Of a stretch of 64,000 nucleotides of DNA, positions 22,245 to 33,549 are shown piece after piece. Source of the stretch: Ashinkailepas kermadecensis. Its lineage: Eukaryota > Arthropoda > Thecostraca > Neolepadidae. Numbering within the stretch: position 1 is the stretch's first letter; each line of letters begins with the position of its first letter. The position numbers and the translations under genes are program-made. The notes below the pieces were generated by a model. It made no database searches. It was not told where the DNA came from and was given only the letters and a program-made list of their open reading frames with translations. The stretch is taken from NCBI GenBank assembly GCA_034440615.1, contig JAOTOM010004036.1, forward strand, positions 124,001 to 188,000, in the 5' to 3' direction.

Positions 22245-24600
22245 AGTCATCGACAGCATGTATGGCTCTCAAGGATATCTTATCTCTGAGGCTGGCCCTC
22301 AGTATTCCTTGCACCCATCGTCAGTTCTCAAGGACTCTCTTAGGTCTCAGGGGGCCCCGATCCATCAGGCGCCCATCCCAAAGCCCAGGAACATCCCAGT
22401 CCCGTCTTATCTGGCTCTCAGTGGACCTATTTCTCCATTAGGAGCCTTGTCCATCTTGCATGGACCATTCCAATTCCTGGACAAACTTCTGTAGCATTCA
22501 GGAGTATACCGTAGCTCCGAGACAGACTTCACAGTTTCTAGTAAACATTGTCAGCTTTCGGAACTCTCCTTAGCTCTTCGGTGGCTCTGTTCATCCCTCA
22601 GTGTCTCTCCCAATCCTCAGGAGCATTATAGTCCGATCTGTTGTAGCTCCCAGGCGCCTTTCCCAGTCATCGACAACCTTTCGGACTATCAAGGATAGTC
22701 TAGCTCTGAAACTGGCTCTCATCATAAATCACAGCCCCTTTAGGGACTCCCTTTAGACATCAGGGACCTTATTCTTATAGGAATCCCTTCCAAGCCTCTT
22801 GCGCATCACAGTTCAGTCCTATCTAGCGCTCAGTGACCAGTTTCAATGGTCAGGGGCCAGTTTCAATGGCCCTCTTCAGCTGTTAGGGACCTTTCCAAAT
22901 TCTTGACGATCTTTCTAGCTTCAAACGCTTTCTAGCTCTGATGCGGACCCTCAGTACTCCTCACAACCATCGTTAGCTTTAGGGACTCCCTTAGCTCTCA
23001 AGAGGACTCTGTTAGCCCTCAAGGGCCCAAGCTGCTCAAGCTTTTATGGGTCCTTCACAGTTATCGACAGCTCTTGTGGTTTTAGGAACACTCTAGCTCT
23101 GGGGCTGTACCTCAATATTCATCACAACAATCGCCAGTCAACAGATAATTTTTCATCTCTCAGGGGACGTCGTACGTCCATTACATGTCGCTCCCGATAT
23201 TAAGGGAATCCCAGTCCAGTCCTCTCTGACTCTCAAAAATCCTATTCATCCCTTAAGGTCCTGTCATGCTTTTTAGGGACCATCACAGTCCTCAATGGTC
23301 TTGTCTAGCTCTCACCTCGGGGAAATTTCTGCTCTGAGATGGACCCTACCCTCCTCGGCTCTTAGGTGTCCCTTTCATACATCAGGGGCCCTTCCAAACC
23401 ACATCCAAATCCAGCCCACTCTAGCCCTCAGGCGCACTGTTTATTTCCTCAACTGGCAGGGACCCATACCAGCTGAGGCTGTTCTTTCAAGCTGGCATGG
23501 GAATTCCATCTCTCTGGCGTGCCCTCTCTTGCCCTGACCGCCCTTGCCAGCCCTCATGGCTGTCGTCTTCAAGTCATTAGGGCCCTTTCCACACAAGCTG
23601 CATGACAGGTTATAATTTGCGCGGTTATATTTTTCCAACTCGGGGCAGTCGCCTGGAGGGCCCCATCGGACTCGCCAGGGGGACGTGTGCCCCTTTATTC
23701 CTTGGAAACGCTACTGCTTTTTTACAACCCGGGCCCCTCTATGGCCTTAGGGGCCCTTCACGTAGCACCGGGAACCGTTAGCTTCTGCCCGAATCGTCTC
23801 CATCGCTCGAGGGCCTCTTTATCGACCTGGGGCCCGCTGTCAACTATGAGCCCCTCTCCATCAGCGTGAGCCAAAGCCGACCCAGTGGCCCTGCACATCC
23901 AGCACGGGGCCCCACGTCGGCACAGATGCCCTCTTTCACGGCTCAGGAAAGAGCCGTGAGCCGTGACACTCTCCGTCCGACCGGAGTCCCTTCTTTCAAA
24001 TGATTGGTCCTCCTCTATTACGTAGGAGGCCTCCTGTGCGGTTTTGATCCCCTCCGTTGGCCCTGGGGCCCTTTATACTGGTTCTGGGCCCTCTCCAACG
24101 GTGTCGGGTCCTTTTCCGGCTAAGGGTCCTCCCCGTCGGCGCAGGGTCCTCCGTGGTAATCCAGAGCCTCCTTTGTCAGGTCGGAAGATCTTTTTCAACA
24201 GCTTGGTACCCCTCCATCAGGCCAGTGGTCCTTGTACGGCTTGGATTCCATCCGTCGACCAAAGGGCCCTTTCTGACGGCCCGAGGTGCTCCCCGGAAAC
24301 TAGGGCCCCTCCGTCTTCTCAGGGTCCCTGTTTGACGATCCGGGGCCTTTTCTGGCAGGTCGGAGGCCCATTTTCACATGCTCGGGTCTTCTCTACCAGG
24401 TCAGGGACTCTTTTCGGCTTGGGCCTCGCCGTCAACCCATGGGTTTATCATATTGGCTCGGAGCCATCTTCGTCAGCCCGGGACCCCTCAAACGATTCGG
24501 GGTCCCCTCCGTTGATCTAGAAGCCCTGCACGTTAGCTCAGCCATGTGCCCTCAACATATTCCCGATGGCATTCTCCGTTGACTCGTGGCGCCTTCTTCG
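22245..24600 (+). repeat. long degenerate tandem block
   Basis: 2.3 kb built of strongly diverged, irregular units. The first part (22245-23450) recycles TAGCTCTGAGACTGG, CCTCAGTACTCCTCACAACC, ATCGTCAGC and TTAGGGACTCCCTTAGCTCT. The second (23650-24600) uses units of about 28-30 bp near CCCTCCGTTGGC-CGGGGCC. No frame shows a protein family. Looks like an old, decayed satellite field directly upstream of the SERBP1-like gene. Confidence 0.7.
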
Positions 24601-24929
24601 GCCCGATACCTTTGCCTTCAGATATCAGCGTGGGGTGGTACGCAGTTGAACGGAGGGTAACGCGCTAACTTGTCACGCCAGTACCGCGTTACTTGCACGA
24701 AGCAACTGCTAAAGAATATGCAAAATGCAATACTATGCATTATCTCATCCCCTCAATGACGTCACTTGAGGGTTGATGGTGTCAAAAATACTCTGCAAGG
24801 CGCTTCAAATTTACTTACCTTTACAGTGAATCTTTGATGACCGCACCGTCACAGTACTGCGCCATTTTGGTTTCGGAACGTACATGTGGTGATCAAGGGA
24901 TATTCCGGGGCAGAGGCAGGGAAGGGACA
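24601..24929 (+). promoter_or_regulatory. upstream region and 5' UTR of the SERBP1-like gene
   Basis: The non-repetitive stretch just before the start codon. It has no TATA box. GCGCCATTTTGG at 24859-24870 resembles a YY1-type core, and the ATG context GGGACAATGG is favourable. The transcription start cannot be placed, and a further upstream UTR exon is possible. Confidence 0.35.
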
Positions 24930-25152
24930 ATGGAGAACTCCTATGGCATAGGAGTGACCAACAAATATTCAGTCTTCCTAGAGGACGATGTGGATCCCTT
25001 CGAAATATTGGAAAATGTGAAGAAAGAGAAGGAAGAAAAAAAGGCAAAGGTTCCTGGAAAGGAAAATAAGGGACTAGCCAAGACCCCTGCTTCTAAGGTG
25101 GTCAAGAAGGCTCCTGTGAAAGAAAATGCCCCCAAGAATGATATGCGACCAG
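24930..25152 (+). CDS. SERBP1: SERBP1/HABP4-family protein, coding exon 1
   Basis: First of five coding exons of a 540-aa homologue of vertebrate SERBP1/HABP4 and fly vig. This family binds mRNA and the ribosome. SERBP1 and yeast Stm1 occupy the mRNA channel of idle 80S ribosomes together with eEF2. Exon 1 (aa 1-74) starts MENSYGIGVTNKYSVFLEDD. It contains the family's N-terminal acidic DPFE-L motif (VDPFEIL, near aa 21-27), then a lysine-rich low-complexity stretch. The ATG is the first in frame, in a good context (GGGACAATGG). The exon ends CGACCAG|GTATGA, a good donor, in phase 1. Lengths of all five exons sum to 1,623 nt, exactly 541 codons including stop, which supports the model. Orthology to SERBP1 versus HABP4 cannot be separated here. 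Confidence 0.93.
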
Positions 25153-25379
25153 GTATGATTTGTCCAGGTGTTGGATGTGAAGTAAGATATGAGAATGAAG
25201 GCTCAGTTTCTGACAATTTGGTATTGGTGTAGAGGGTGGAATTCTTATATAGAGGTGGTGTTTGGCCAGATTACAAAATATGGTAAAATGGCTGGTCAGG
25301 CACATCATTACAATTACATATTAACTGCAGCTGGACAATGGCATCAAGTGGGAAGAAAACATGAGCTGGGGTGCACAAT

Positions 25380-25700
25380 CGAGTTTTGGTAAATTTGCAG
25401 TTTATGATAATTTGATTTCTTGGAATTTATTTTCTTAATGCAATCTTCATGAATGTGCTGAATATGATGTGACCACTAATTCCTCTGCAAATGCATACTT
25501 TTTAGTTGGGGGACAAAATAAGATGCAAAAAATGGGCTTGGAGTTGGGTAATATAGCATGAAATATAATGTCAATATGAAGAATGAAAGATGTAGCATAA
25601 TCTAATAGATATAGATATAACTACCATAGCATAACATAGCATAATCATAACATAACATAGCATAATCATAACCTAGCCTACTCTTTCATGTGAAAATGCA
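25380..25700 (+). repeat. dispersed repeat shared with 45370-46090
   Basis: TTCTTGGAATTT, GTGACCACTAATT-CTC-GCAAATG and ACTTTTTAGTTGGG recur at 45375-45482 in the same order. ATAGCATAACATAGCATAA and CCTAGCCTA also have reverse-strand counterparts near 45930-46010. Confidence 0.5.
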
Positions 25701-25990
25701 GTTTTTTAATACAAATTTCCAAACTTTGTTTTGATTCTCAAACAATTTTGAAATAGAAAACTGACAACCTAGCTGAGCCTAACCTAGCTTGAACTGTTTC
25801 CAAATTGTTTTTAATAAAAGATGTCTAACTTACAACAAGACCCAAATCTACCTAACTTAGCCAACTAACCAGCTTTTTGTATGCTTCATGGGGGTCAAAT
25901 GTATGAAAACTTTCCTTGTGGTTACTTTAAGCTGCAATAATACCAAAATATGTTTATCAGAGTGCCTACATGAGCTTGCTTCAGGTGTAC

Positions 25991-26768
25991 CAATAGCCAG
26001 TTTTACAGCGGCAATTTGCTCTCCCGTCTAGTCGCTTTACATCCGTCCAAGTCATTCCTTGCTTCAACTAAACATTCCAGACATGAACTAAAAAAGTACA
26101 TCTAAGAACATTTATTATTAATAAGAATTGATTTCGCTCAATTTTCTGAACTTTTTCATTGACAAAACTTGTTTCTTGGTGGTGAGAATAAAACTATTTT
26201 AGACTGATTGTTTTAGTATAATGTTCCTTAAACCATTTTATATTCCGAAACCTATATCCCAGTACGCGGCAGGCAACAAATCAGTCGGTGCATGAGCGTC
26301 CTACTCGTGGGATGTGTTGTGATTATTTGTTAGTTGTACGGCGTGAGCATGTCGGCAATATCAGGTATGGATTTATAAACTTGGTTGACATCGATTAAGT
26401 GTACTTTTGTTATCATTTTCTCTACCGTTGCTCAGGAAGTTGGCTTATAACCGCATCCTTCGCTAATTTAACCACAGCACCAATTTGTCATCTGGCAGTC
26501 ATCCGTCCGCTGCCGGATACCGTAGAGCTGAGTGCAGTCTTGACGTAAATTAGAAAGCGTATTGCAATCTGCTGATATTCGTAAGTTTAATTCTACTTAT
26601 TTCAGCAGCGTCAATAGTAAAACCTATTTCGTTATCAAAACTGATGTGAGAATTATATTTGCTGGTCGCTTTTAATTTATGCAGATCACTATGCCGGGTC
26701 TTCTCCCTCTATCTCGTTCTGAGACCACGTGACCTGGGAGCAAAGTTCCGCTGTAAAACCGACTATTG
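25991..26768. mobile_element. MITE-like element with ~34-bp inverted termini
   Basis: The left end is CAATAGCCAGTTTTACAGCG, continuing GCAATTTGCTCTCCC. The right end, reverse-complemented, is CAATAGTCGGTTTTACAGCG, continuing GAACTTTGCTCCC. The 778-bp interior has no transposase. Flanks (GTAC on the left, ACTG on the right) give no clear target duplication, so the superfamily is undetermined. Confidence 0.75.
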
Positions 26769-27700
26769 ACTGAAGCATTTGTTGGACTACATACACAAAG
26801 CACAATCCTAATATTTTGGGTGCAAATCCACTATAGGTAGCTTGTGTGGTTCAGTGTTGGAAAAACTGGCATTTGTTGGTGTTATGCATACCAATAAATT
26901 TTGTACTCCAGGATTGTGACTAGACTAAATGAAATATGTTGTACTCCAGAAGGGAAAAGGAAGCACAACATTGTTTGGTTGAGTTCTATCACTCTAAGTC
27001 CATACCTGAAAACAACTAGCAGTTTCAGCAGTCCATATGCGCCCACTCACCAACAATCCCTGTCGACCATAACAAAACTTTGAAACGCGTTACAAGCCAT
27101 ACATATAGCTTGCCATACCAAGACATGTTTGTGTTGCGCTAAAAACGTCTCCGCTGTCCGTTTACAAATGGCGGCATGTGACGTCATGTGAGAAGATCCT
27201 ACGTTTGTGTCAATATCATCAATATTTATTCAATATTTATTCAATTTCTATCAATATTTATTTTTATATATTATGCATTTATATTAATCAATATTTATTC
27301 AATATTTATTATTCTGAGTCATGGTCAAGAAGCAAGGCTATTTCATAGGCCAAGTACCCAATATCCCTAGTTGGCAAAACTGGGGGTACTTGGTATCGCC
27401 GGAGTAAATATTTCAGGCCTCGTTTGGCAATTAAGATGCTTTGAATGTGCAATCGAAGGTCATTTTGTTAAAGAGACAACTTTTTTAGACACAATGAGCC
27501 TGTTCAATGCAAAAAAGTAACTTTATATTTCCTCAAAGTGGCTCTGGAGAAAGTAAGTTCTCCGAGGTGATAAAACCAAGAAACCAATGCCATTTGTGAA
27601 CTTATGAATGACTGTCCAATAATATTTTGGAAATCTGTGCAAAGATAAATTATGTGCCTTGAAATATAACTGCATTTGGAGTTCATCAGTGTCAGTGAAG

Positions 27701-27759
27701 ATGGGCGCCAAATGACCATGTAGTCGGCGTGCCCTTAAGCCCAAATAATCAATCAATCA
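27701..27759 (+). mobile_element. hairpin mini-insert, copy 1
   Basis: A 59-bp insert: GGGCGCC...GTGCCC hairpin, AAGCCCAAAT and an (AATC)n tail. AGTGTCAGTGAAG (13 bp) lies on both sides (27688-27700, 27760-27772). Confidence 0.9.
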
Positions 27760-28329
27760 AGTGTCAGTGAAGGGTCCGTAATACCCCTTACAATCTTACT
27801 CCGACCGGCTTTGCTCTGACCCATCCGTTGCCGGCCTGGTGATCCGCCGTAGTTCTATCGCTGGGGTAAGCGAATCTGACCCGGCTCTATTTCCCAGTAC
27901 ATCTTTGACATAACTCAAGGCACTTTACATAACATAACTGTTGGGAAGGGCAGGCTGATGGAGTTGGTGAGTGTTTGTGGTTTGATTCTTTTTAGGTTTG
28001 TGGTGTGGGTACCCAGATGTGTACTGGCAGTGATAGCTAAGTGTGCCCATTCGGTTTCACTCTGTCGATTGTCATCATGAGATGAGAACTCTATTTCAAT
28101 TTGGATCACACTGGCGAGTGTGGCAGGAAGTGGCGCACGATAGAGACCATTGTTCAGAGAAGTATGGGTTGGCCGTGGTGTTTGCCACACCTGGTTTTTC
28201 TCCCCTGCTGTAAATAGATAAGCCAGAAGGTTTTGTTTGCCTGGTGCAGAGGTTGGTGGTGAAGGTGGAATGGTGTAGAGCCTTGGCTCGGCGGTTTTCA
28301 TGGGTTTCGATTCCTCGTGTTGCCCGCCA

Positions 28330-28640
28330 TCCCTCCCAGGGTCCACTGATGGGGTCCACCCCCAGTTAATTGTATCTTGCTGTGAGGAGCTTGTAAAACC
28401 ATTTTCATCATTTTTAACTCATCTTTCCACTGGAAGTCTTCCTGATAGTTGGAAAACCTCCCAAGTTATTTGGAAAACCTCCCAAGTATAAAGTTATTCC
28501 CATTTTTAAAAAGGGTTCAAGGCATGATGCACTAAATTATCGCCCAGTGATTCTTACTTGTTGCCCATGTAAAATTCTTGTGTGGCAAAACGTGTAATTG
28601 TTGAGCATGTAACAGCATGAAATGCTAACATTTATTTGTA
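28330..28640 (+). pseudogene. CR1-like LINE reverse transcriptase fragment
   Basis: The + strand reads TDGVHPQLIVSCCEELVKPF, then TGSLPDSWKTSQV, PIFKKGSRHDALNYRPVIL and LTCCPCKIL. These are the fingers of CR1/Perere-type RTs. A 17-bp duplication (the SQVIWKT repeat near 28455-28485) and frame breaks disable it. The first 50 bp may not belong. In intron 1 of the SERBP1-like gene. Confidence 0.85.
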
Positions 28641-29723
28641 ATTCCATTAAAGCAATGCTACCTAATTATGGACAACTCCTCTTTTTTTTTTACTGCAGCA
28701 AAATTTTGGAGATGGATGTTCGCCAAGATGTTTATGCATACAACAATGCTAACATTGGTTTTCAGCCCCATTAAAACAAGGTTAATTGTCAGCAAGTGCA
28801 TTGCTATTTTTTGTATTCCAGCTCGACATTTTGTACTCCACTACCAAGAAAAAAATATGGAAATCCTACACTGCATTGTATTCTGAGAGAAAAAATCCAA
28901 GGATTCCCAAAGCATCTTAATTTACAAATTTCACCTTTTATTAGAGAGAACTGGCCCATTTAACCTGCCCCTGCCACCCACCCCATGTCCCCTTCACATT
29001 TCCCCATCTCCCCTGCCCCATGAAAATAAATAAACAATTTGCACCTCTTCCAGAAGCATTGACAACATCAGAGTTAGTCTTGTAACAGCCTGTTTTATTT
29101 GTATGCAGCAAGTGTGCCAGTTTTGGTAACATTGAACCTTAAAACAGTGGGATACACTTCTGGAAGGCTATCAAAAAGTCTCCTTATGCTTGATAATATG
29201 ATTGTAGGTGCAATTTCTGGTTTAGGCCCCAGCTGCATGTACCAGCCCCTTGCCTTGACAAGCTATCAAGTCCCTCATGTCAGTGAAGACTATGGGAACA
29301 GTGGCATAGATGATCCTCATATTAATTTATGTTGTAATGTTGTTGTTTTTTTAATGGACAGGGATGTGACCACCAGTAACTGTTGACAAGTTAAGAAAAT
29401 CTCCAATTCTATAAGTGCACTGTATTAAGTTAGTAAAAGAGCAGTCCAATCAATCCATTTTTGGAGTGTGACTACACCAGGTCCAGTTTGCAGTTCAAGT
29501 TGTAGCCAGCACTTCACAGCAACCTGTTTTGACCTGCTCAAAGAAGATCTAATCTGTGATGTTCCCTTCAATGGGAGGGGTCCCAGATCACACCCACAAG
29601 TGCAAGAGGTCAAGGTCATCAGGCTCAACAACATTCTCAGACAGGTAGTCATATATGAGATAGCACAGTAGACATCATCACCATCTAAAAATTGGTGCCT
29701 GTGACTGCATGTGAGTCAGATCG

Positions 29724-29889
29724 TGGGGAGGAATAGTCTAGGGGTAAGTTGCCTGTCTCACAATTTAAAGATTGTGGGTTCGAGTCTCACCTGTTGCTAC
29801 TCTGCTTGCAACCAATCAGCGTGAGAGATTGGCGACGCAACATGACTCAACTGTCAATGTGTAGTAAAACCAATGACCAACCAACCTGT
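29724..29889 (+). mobile_element. SINE, TCTAGGGGTAA-type head
   Basis: A box in TAGTCTAGGGGTAAGTTGCC, B box GGGTTCGAGTCTC at 29777-29789, shared body AACCAATCAGCGTGAGAGAT TGGCGACG and tail AAAACCAATGACCAACCAAC. Same family as 44390-44560 and 57745-57907. Confidence 0.88.
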
Positions 29890-29939
29890 ATGGAGGGGTG
29901 TGACATCAGACACTGAGTTAGATCGTGGTGTCCCCACAG

Positions 29940-30463
29940 TTTTAAAATAACGTTTTTTTGTTTGTTAGATGTGAGATGTCGAAACGAGTACAGTAGGATG
30001 TTGGTTGGTTATTTGGGCTTACGGGCGCATCGACTGCGTTGGTCATACAGCGCCCATAACAATCAGTAGGATGTTGAATTCGCCACGGAAACAATGCCAT
30101 TTAACATAAGTTATAAGTTATTTGGATGCAGTTCTGTTCCAAATGCAAACTCATATGTGCACATTTTTCCTTTGTTTAGAGATGCCTAATTTAGGGGTAA
30201 TTATTTTAGCTATAGCAATACAAAATACCTATCCATATCAACTGATGTACAACAGAACACATCATAGGTAGTCCTTTTACCTGGAATTGTGCTGATAAAT
30301 GTTTGTACATCACAGTCTGCAATGATGAGCATCAGCATTCTGCTTATCAACAAGATACTGTTGGAAATTAGATATGAGGCTTCATAATAACTCATGAAGC
30401 GGATGTTGATACTCCATTCGGAGGGATGTCAATTCAGTGTTCAGAAAGTAGTATATTCCACCC
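29940..30463 (+). repeat. dispersed repeat R1, copy 2
   Basis: Homologous to 7070-7515 and interrupted by a hairpin mini-insert at 30004-30063. Flanked by diverged direct repeats (GTATGGAGGGGTGTGACATC near 29887 and a similar TATACGGAGGAACGTGACGTC near 30518). Confidence 0.75.
30004..30063 (-). mobile_element. hairpin mini-insert, copy 2 (reverse)
   Basis: 60 bp, reverse orientation, with exact 13-bp duplications CAGTAGGATGTTG at 29991-30003 and 30064-30076. The paralogous R1 copy at 7118-7141 lacks the insert and has a single copy of the site. Confidence 0.93.
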
Positions 30464-30642
30464 TATTTGATGAATAATTTATCACTGTGTCCCCACCATA
30501 CCTGGTGACCGCCCTGCCATCACCTATACGGAGGAACGTGACGTCACACTTGAGTCGGATGTTGGTGTCCCAGCCATACCCGGTAGCCGCCAGTGGTGTG
30601 ATGTGTGACGTGTGAGTGTGACGTGTCACCTGGCCGCTACAG

Positions 30643-30772
30643 TCGAGGCGGCCCGCGGCAGCGGCCGGGGCGGTGGGATGGCCCGCGGACGCGGCGGCTC
30701 CGGACCGGCCGGCGAGTCGCGGGAGGAGCGCAACAATCGACGCAACTGGGACGACCGCGCAGATAGCAGCAG
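30643..30772 (+). CDS. SERBP1: SERBP1-like gene, coding exon 2
   Basis: Acceptor CCGCTACAG|TC and donor AGCAGCAG|GTAGG, entered in phase 1 and left in phase 2. It codes a glycine/arginine-rich segment (RGSGRGGGMARGRGG) and then REERNNRRNWDDRADSS, aa 75-118. RGG-type segments here are known methylation and RNA-contact regions in the family. Very GC-rich against its AT-rich introns. Assigned by position, phase and composition, since this part of the family is poorly conserved. Confidence 0.8.
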
Positions 30773-31302
30773 GTAGGAGATGACTGCTCACCTCTGCTCC
30801 GCTGTCCACGGTGTGGTGTTGTGGTCCGCTGCGCCCAGAGAGTGCCATCGGAGCGTTTTCAGGTGCTGTACATGCTGCCTGTGTATATTTGTTTGTTTGG
30901 CATGTTTTACAGAGAAGTTTTTGGTACTTCTTTAAGGATGCAACAAAATCAGGATGGGAAGCAGGTGACCCCAGGACATGAACATGAAAAGTTAGGGAGA
31001 ACTTTTCATGAACACCAATTTGCCCTATTTCAGGTGAGAGAAAAAAAAATGAATATGAGCTTTCCAATCTTATGCAGAGTTATTCACACTATTAAAAATA
31101 TAGAGCTATGAAAAATAAACCAAAGCAAATTTCTTCTGATTTAAGAAAATTAATGTTTCATGAGCAGTGGGATTCAAGACAACTGCATTCAAGTGTCTGA
31201 AAGTCGAGACCAAAAAAAATACACACCAAATCCTTTCGTACCCTCGTATTTTGAGCTTTGGTGTTAAATATTGTCCAATAATGCATTTTTATGCATGACA
31301 AT

Positions 31303-31345
31303 GATCGGCGCAAAATAACCAATGTAGTCGACGCCCCTAAACACA
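31303..31345 (+). mobile_element. degraded hairpin mini-insert
   Basis: CGGCGCAAAATAACCAATGT AGTCGACGCCCCTAAACAC is recognisable as the same hairpin unit with mutations. GCATGAC on either side (31293-31299, about 31358) may be the remains of a target duplication. Confidence 0.55.
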
Positions 31346-31789
31346 TTAGCTACTAAGCATGACTTAGCTTGCTACTATTTATATGTATGGTAATCAGAAG
31401 TGATTTTGCTCCCATCATGTTACTAATCTGTGCAGTGACAAAACACCTCTGGGCAAAATCTAGGAACTTTAGAAAAAGTAGTTTATTTGAACCTAAGATG
31501 TCTTTAGTTTCATGAGACTGCTTATCTAATATTCTTAGTTTTACATATGTTAGGCTTGAAATGTCAGATTTTCGTGGAACTGGGTGATTGGTGGAACAGG
31601 ATGGGTGATCGCCAAAAACCAGATATGAAAAACGCTGTGGCTTCCGGGGTTAGACTGTTTATTCGTGGGCGGCCGAATCCACATTATCTTGGGCTGCCAT
31701 ATTTGGCGGGAATATGGCAGCGAGTCAGAAAGTCTCCATAACCACACAACACCCACTTCTGCCGCAAGCGCTCTTGCACCGATCCCGTG

Positions 31790-32256
31790 ATTATGCTCAA
31801 CATACGCCATGTTCTATTCAAGCCAGCTGCCAAGTTCCTAGGTATGTGGATGGACCGGCTACTGACGTACAGCACCCACATCAAAGATCTTGCACGGAAA
31901 TGTGCAAACAGACTGCAGGTGGTGAGCACTGTCTCCAGATGCTCGTATGGAGCAGACAGATATATCCTGTTTCTTATGTACCGATCGCTCGTACGCTATG
32001 AAATCGATTATGGATGCTTTATGGGGCGTGTGTTACAACGAAACGCCGTCTGGACGTAATCCACAATACAGTCCTTCGTATTGCCACTGGAGCTTCCCGT
32101 ACCTCACCGGCCGATAGTTTAATGGCTGAGGCTGATGAACCTCCTCTTGTGTTACGCCATACACTACTGGGAGCGAGATATGCATGTAAGGTCGCACATA
32201 ACCGAAAACATCCAGCTTATAAATGGCTATTTTCAAGGCCATCACTGCGACGTTAG
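31790..32256 (+). pseudogene. LINE RT C-terminal fragment
   Basis: Two overlapping frames (31787-32059, 32014-32256) together give the thumb/connection region of an I-clade RT: NRLQVVSTVSRCSYGADR, YRSLVRYEIDYG, then RRLDVIHNTVLRIATGA and SLMAEADEPPLVLR. A frameshift near 32035 separates them. The catalytic palm is absent. Confidence 0.87.
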
Positions 32257-33490
32257 TCATCCCGTAATCAGCACGCGCTGTCATTCCGAACATTCCCCTG
32301 TCAAGTTGTCCCAGTGCAGACTGACCTTACTTTGTCCTGTTCAAAGAAGGGAAGCGTAAACTCCGAAGAATTTCGCATGCTGGAATTAGAAAAGAAGAAA
32401 AAAACACCAGTACCGTGCGTTCTCTCGTATCCACACAAACGGAACCAACCCCTTCTGAGATGGGATGCGCGTGCGTCGGTCGACGCGGTATTGGATATTT
32501 CTGTTTACAGAAGCAGGCGTAGATTTTTACTGCTGAACTATTCGCCATTTTGCAAGCTCTTTATTATGTCCAGAATGACCAGTCGACAAATCACGTGTTT
32601 TCACTGACTCCTTGACCAGTCATTGGGCAATGAAGTCTTTCAACCCCGATAACAGGCTTGTCGCAGGGTTGTACGCGTTGTCAAATCCCCAAATGGTTTC
32701 GACAAAAATGTCGTATTCTGCTGGATCCCCAGCCTTATTGGACTTGCTGGACATGAAGCTGCAGATATAGCCACTAAGCACGCTATCAGCAATGGCCCTG
32801 AAGTTCGTCTGCCTCTTCCTCCATGAGATCACATGTACGGTCCGAATGCAACGAGCCTCGAACTCCAAACCTAGTAAGCTGTGGGTTATAAAGCCGGTGC
32901 TAGGAATGTGGCAGGTCTCACACCAGACCTCGCGACGAGAGGAAGTAACACTCTGCCGATTGAGGATAGGGCGTGCATTCGCAACACAGCTATATACTGA
33001 CCGGTGATGACCGACCTTTATGCCCACGCTGTTCGGACCCGCCTGCCGTGCATCATATTTTAGTAGGTTGTGTACTGTTGGAACCTCTACGACGCCATAT
33101 TTTAGGACGGGTAAACACCGACACTGCATATGCTACTGAAGAATGACTGGTGTCGTATCGTCTGGGAACATTTTTGCCTTCCTTCCACAAGAACGTTTTG
33201 ATGTATATCGCCGCTCCTGACGATGATTAATTACTGACTGCTGTAGGAGCATGGTAGATTGTCTATAAACACAGTTATGGACGCAAAATGCCCTTGGCAG
33301 TCCATGCGCCACTAAAGTCCAATCCAATATCCGCCCACCTAGCAACAAGGCTGGCGGAGAATGACGTTTCACCAACTTTCAGGCATGGTGAATGAGCAGC
33401 TGGACAGACGAAGCTTCCAACGCCCACTCACGATCGTCTGCATCATACTTTGCATGATGCCTGCTGGTAGTTTGCTATTGATCTTTTCGT

Positions 33491-33549
33491 TATGGGCGCT
33501 GTATAACCGGTGTAGTTGATGCATCCAAAAACCTTAATCATTAACTAAC
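33491..33549 (+). repeat. LINE 3' tail with mini-insert-like hairpin
   Basis: TATGGGCGCTGTATAACCGG TGTAGTTGATGC followed by an AATCATTAACTAAC tail. It forms the end of the LINE remnant and links the LINE to the mini-inserts. Confidence 0.75.

Larger units (their letters stand above)
25153..30642 (+). other. intron 1 of SERBP1-like gene
   Basis: 5.5-kb phase-1 intron (GT...AG). It holds an inverted-repeat element (25991-26768), a hairpin mini-insert (27701), a CR1-like RT scrap (28330-28640), a SINE (29724) and an R1 repeat (29940). The rest is AT-rich without recognisable genes, including 28640-29720. Confidence 0.8.
31740..33549 (+). mobile_element. I-clade LINE, 3' half (RT end, RNase H, 3' tail)
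   Basis: The + strand gives the RT C-terminus KFLGMWMDRLLTYSTHIKDL and IHNTVLRIATGASRTSP (31830-32130). Next is an RNase H end with FCWIPS..GLAGHEAADIAT (about 32720-32790), then RIG-AC-R, the family's RIGHT-box region (about 32958). Several frame changes are present. It ends in TTATGGGCGCTGTATAACCG ... AACCTTAATCATTAACTAAC (33491-33549), the same hairpin tail carried by the mini-inserts. Confidence 0.85.
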
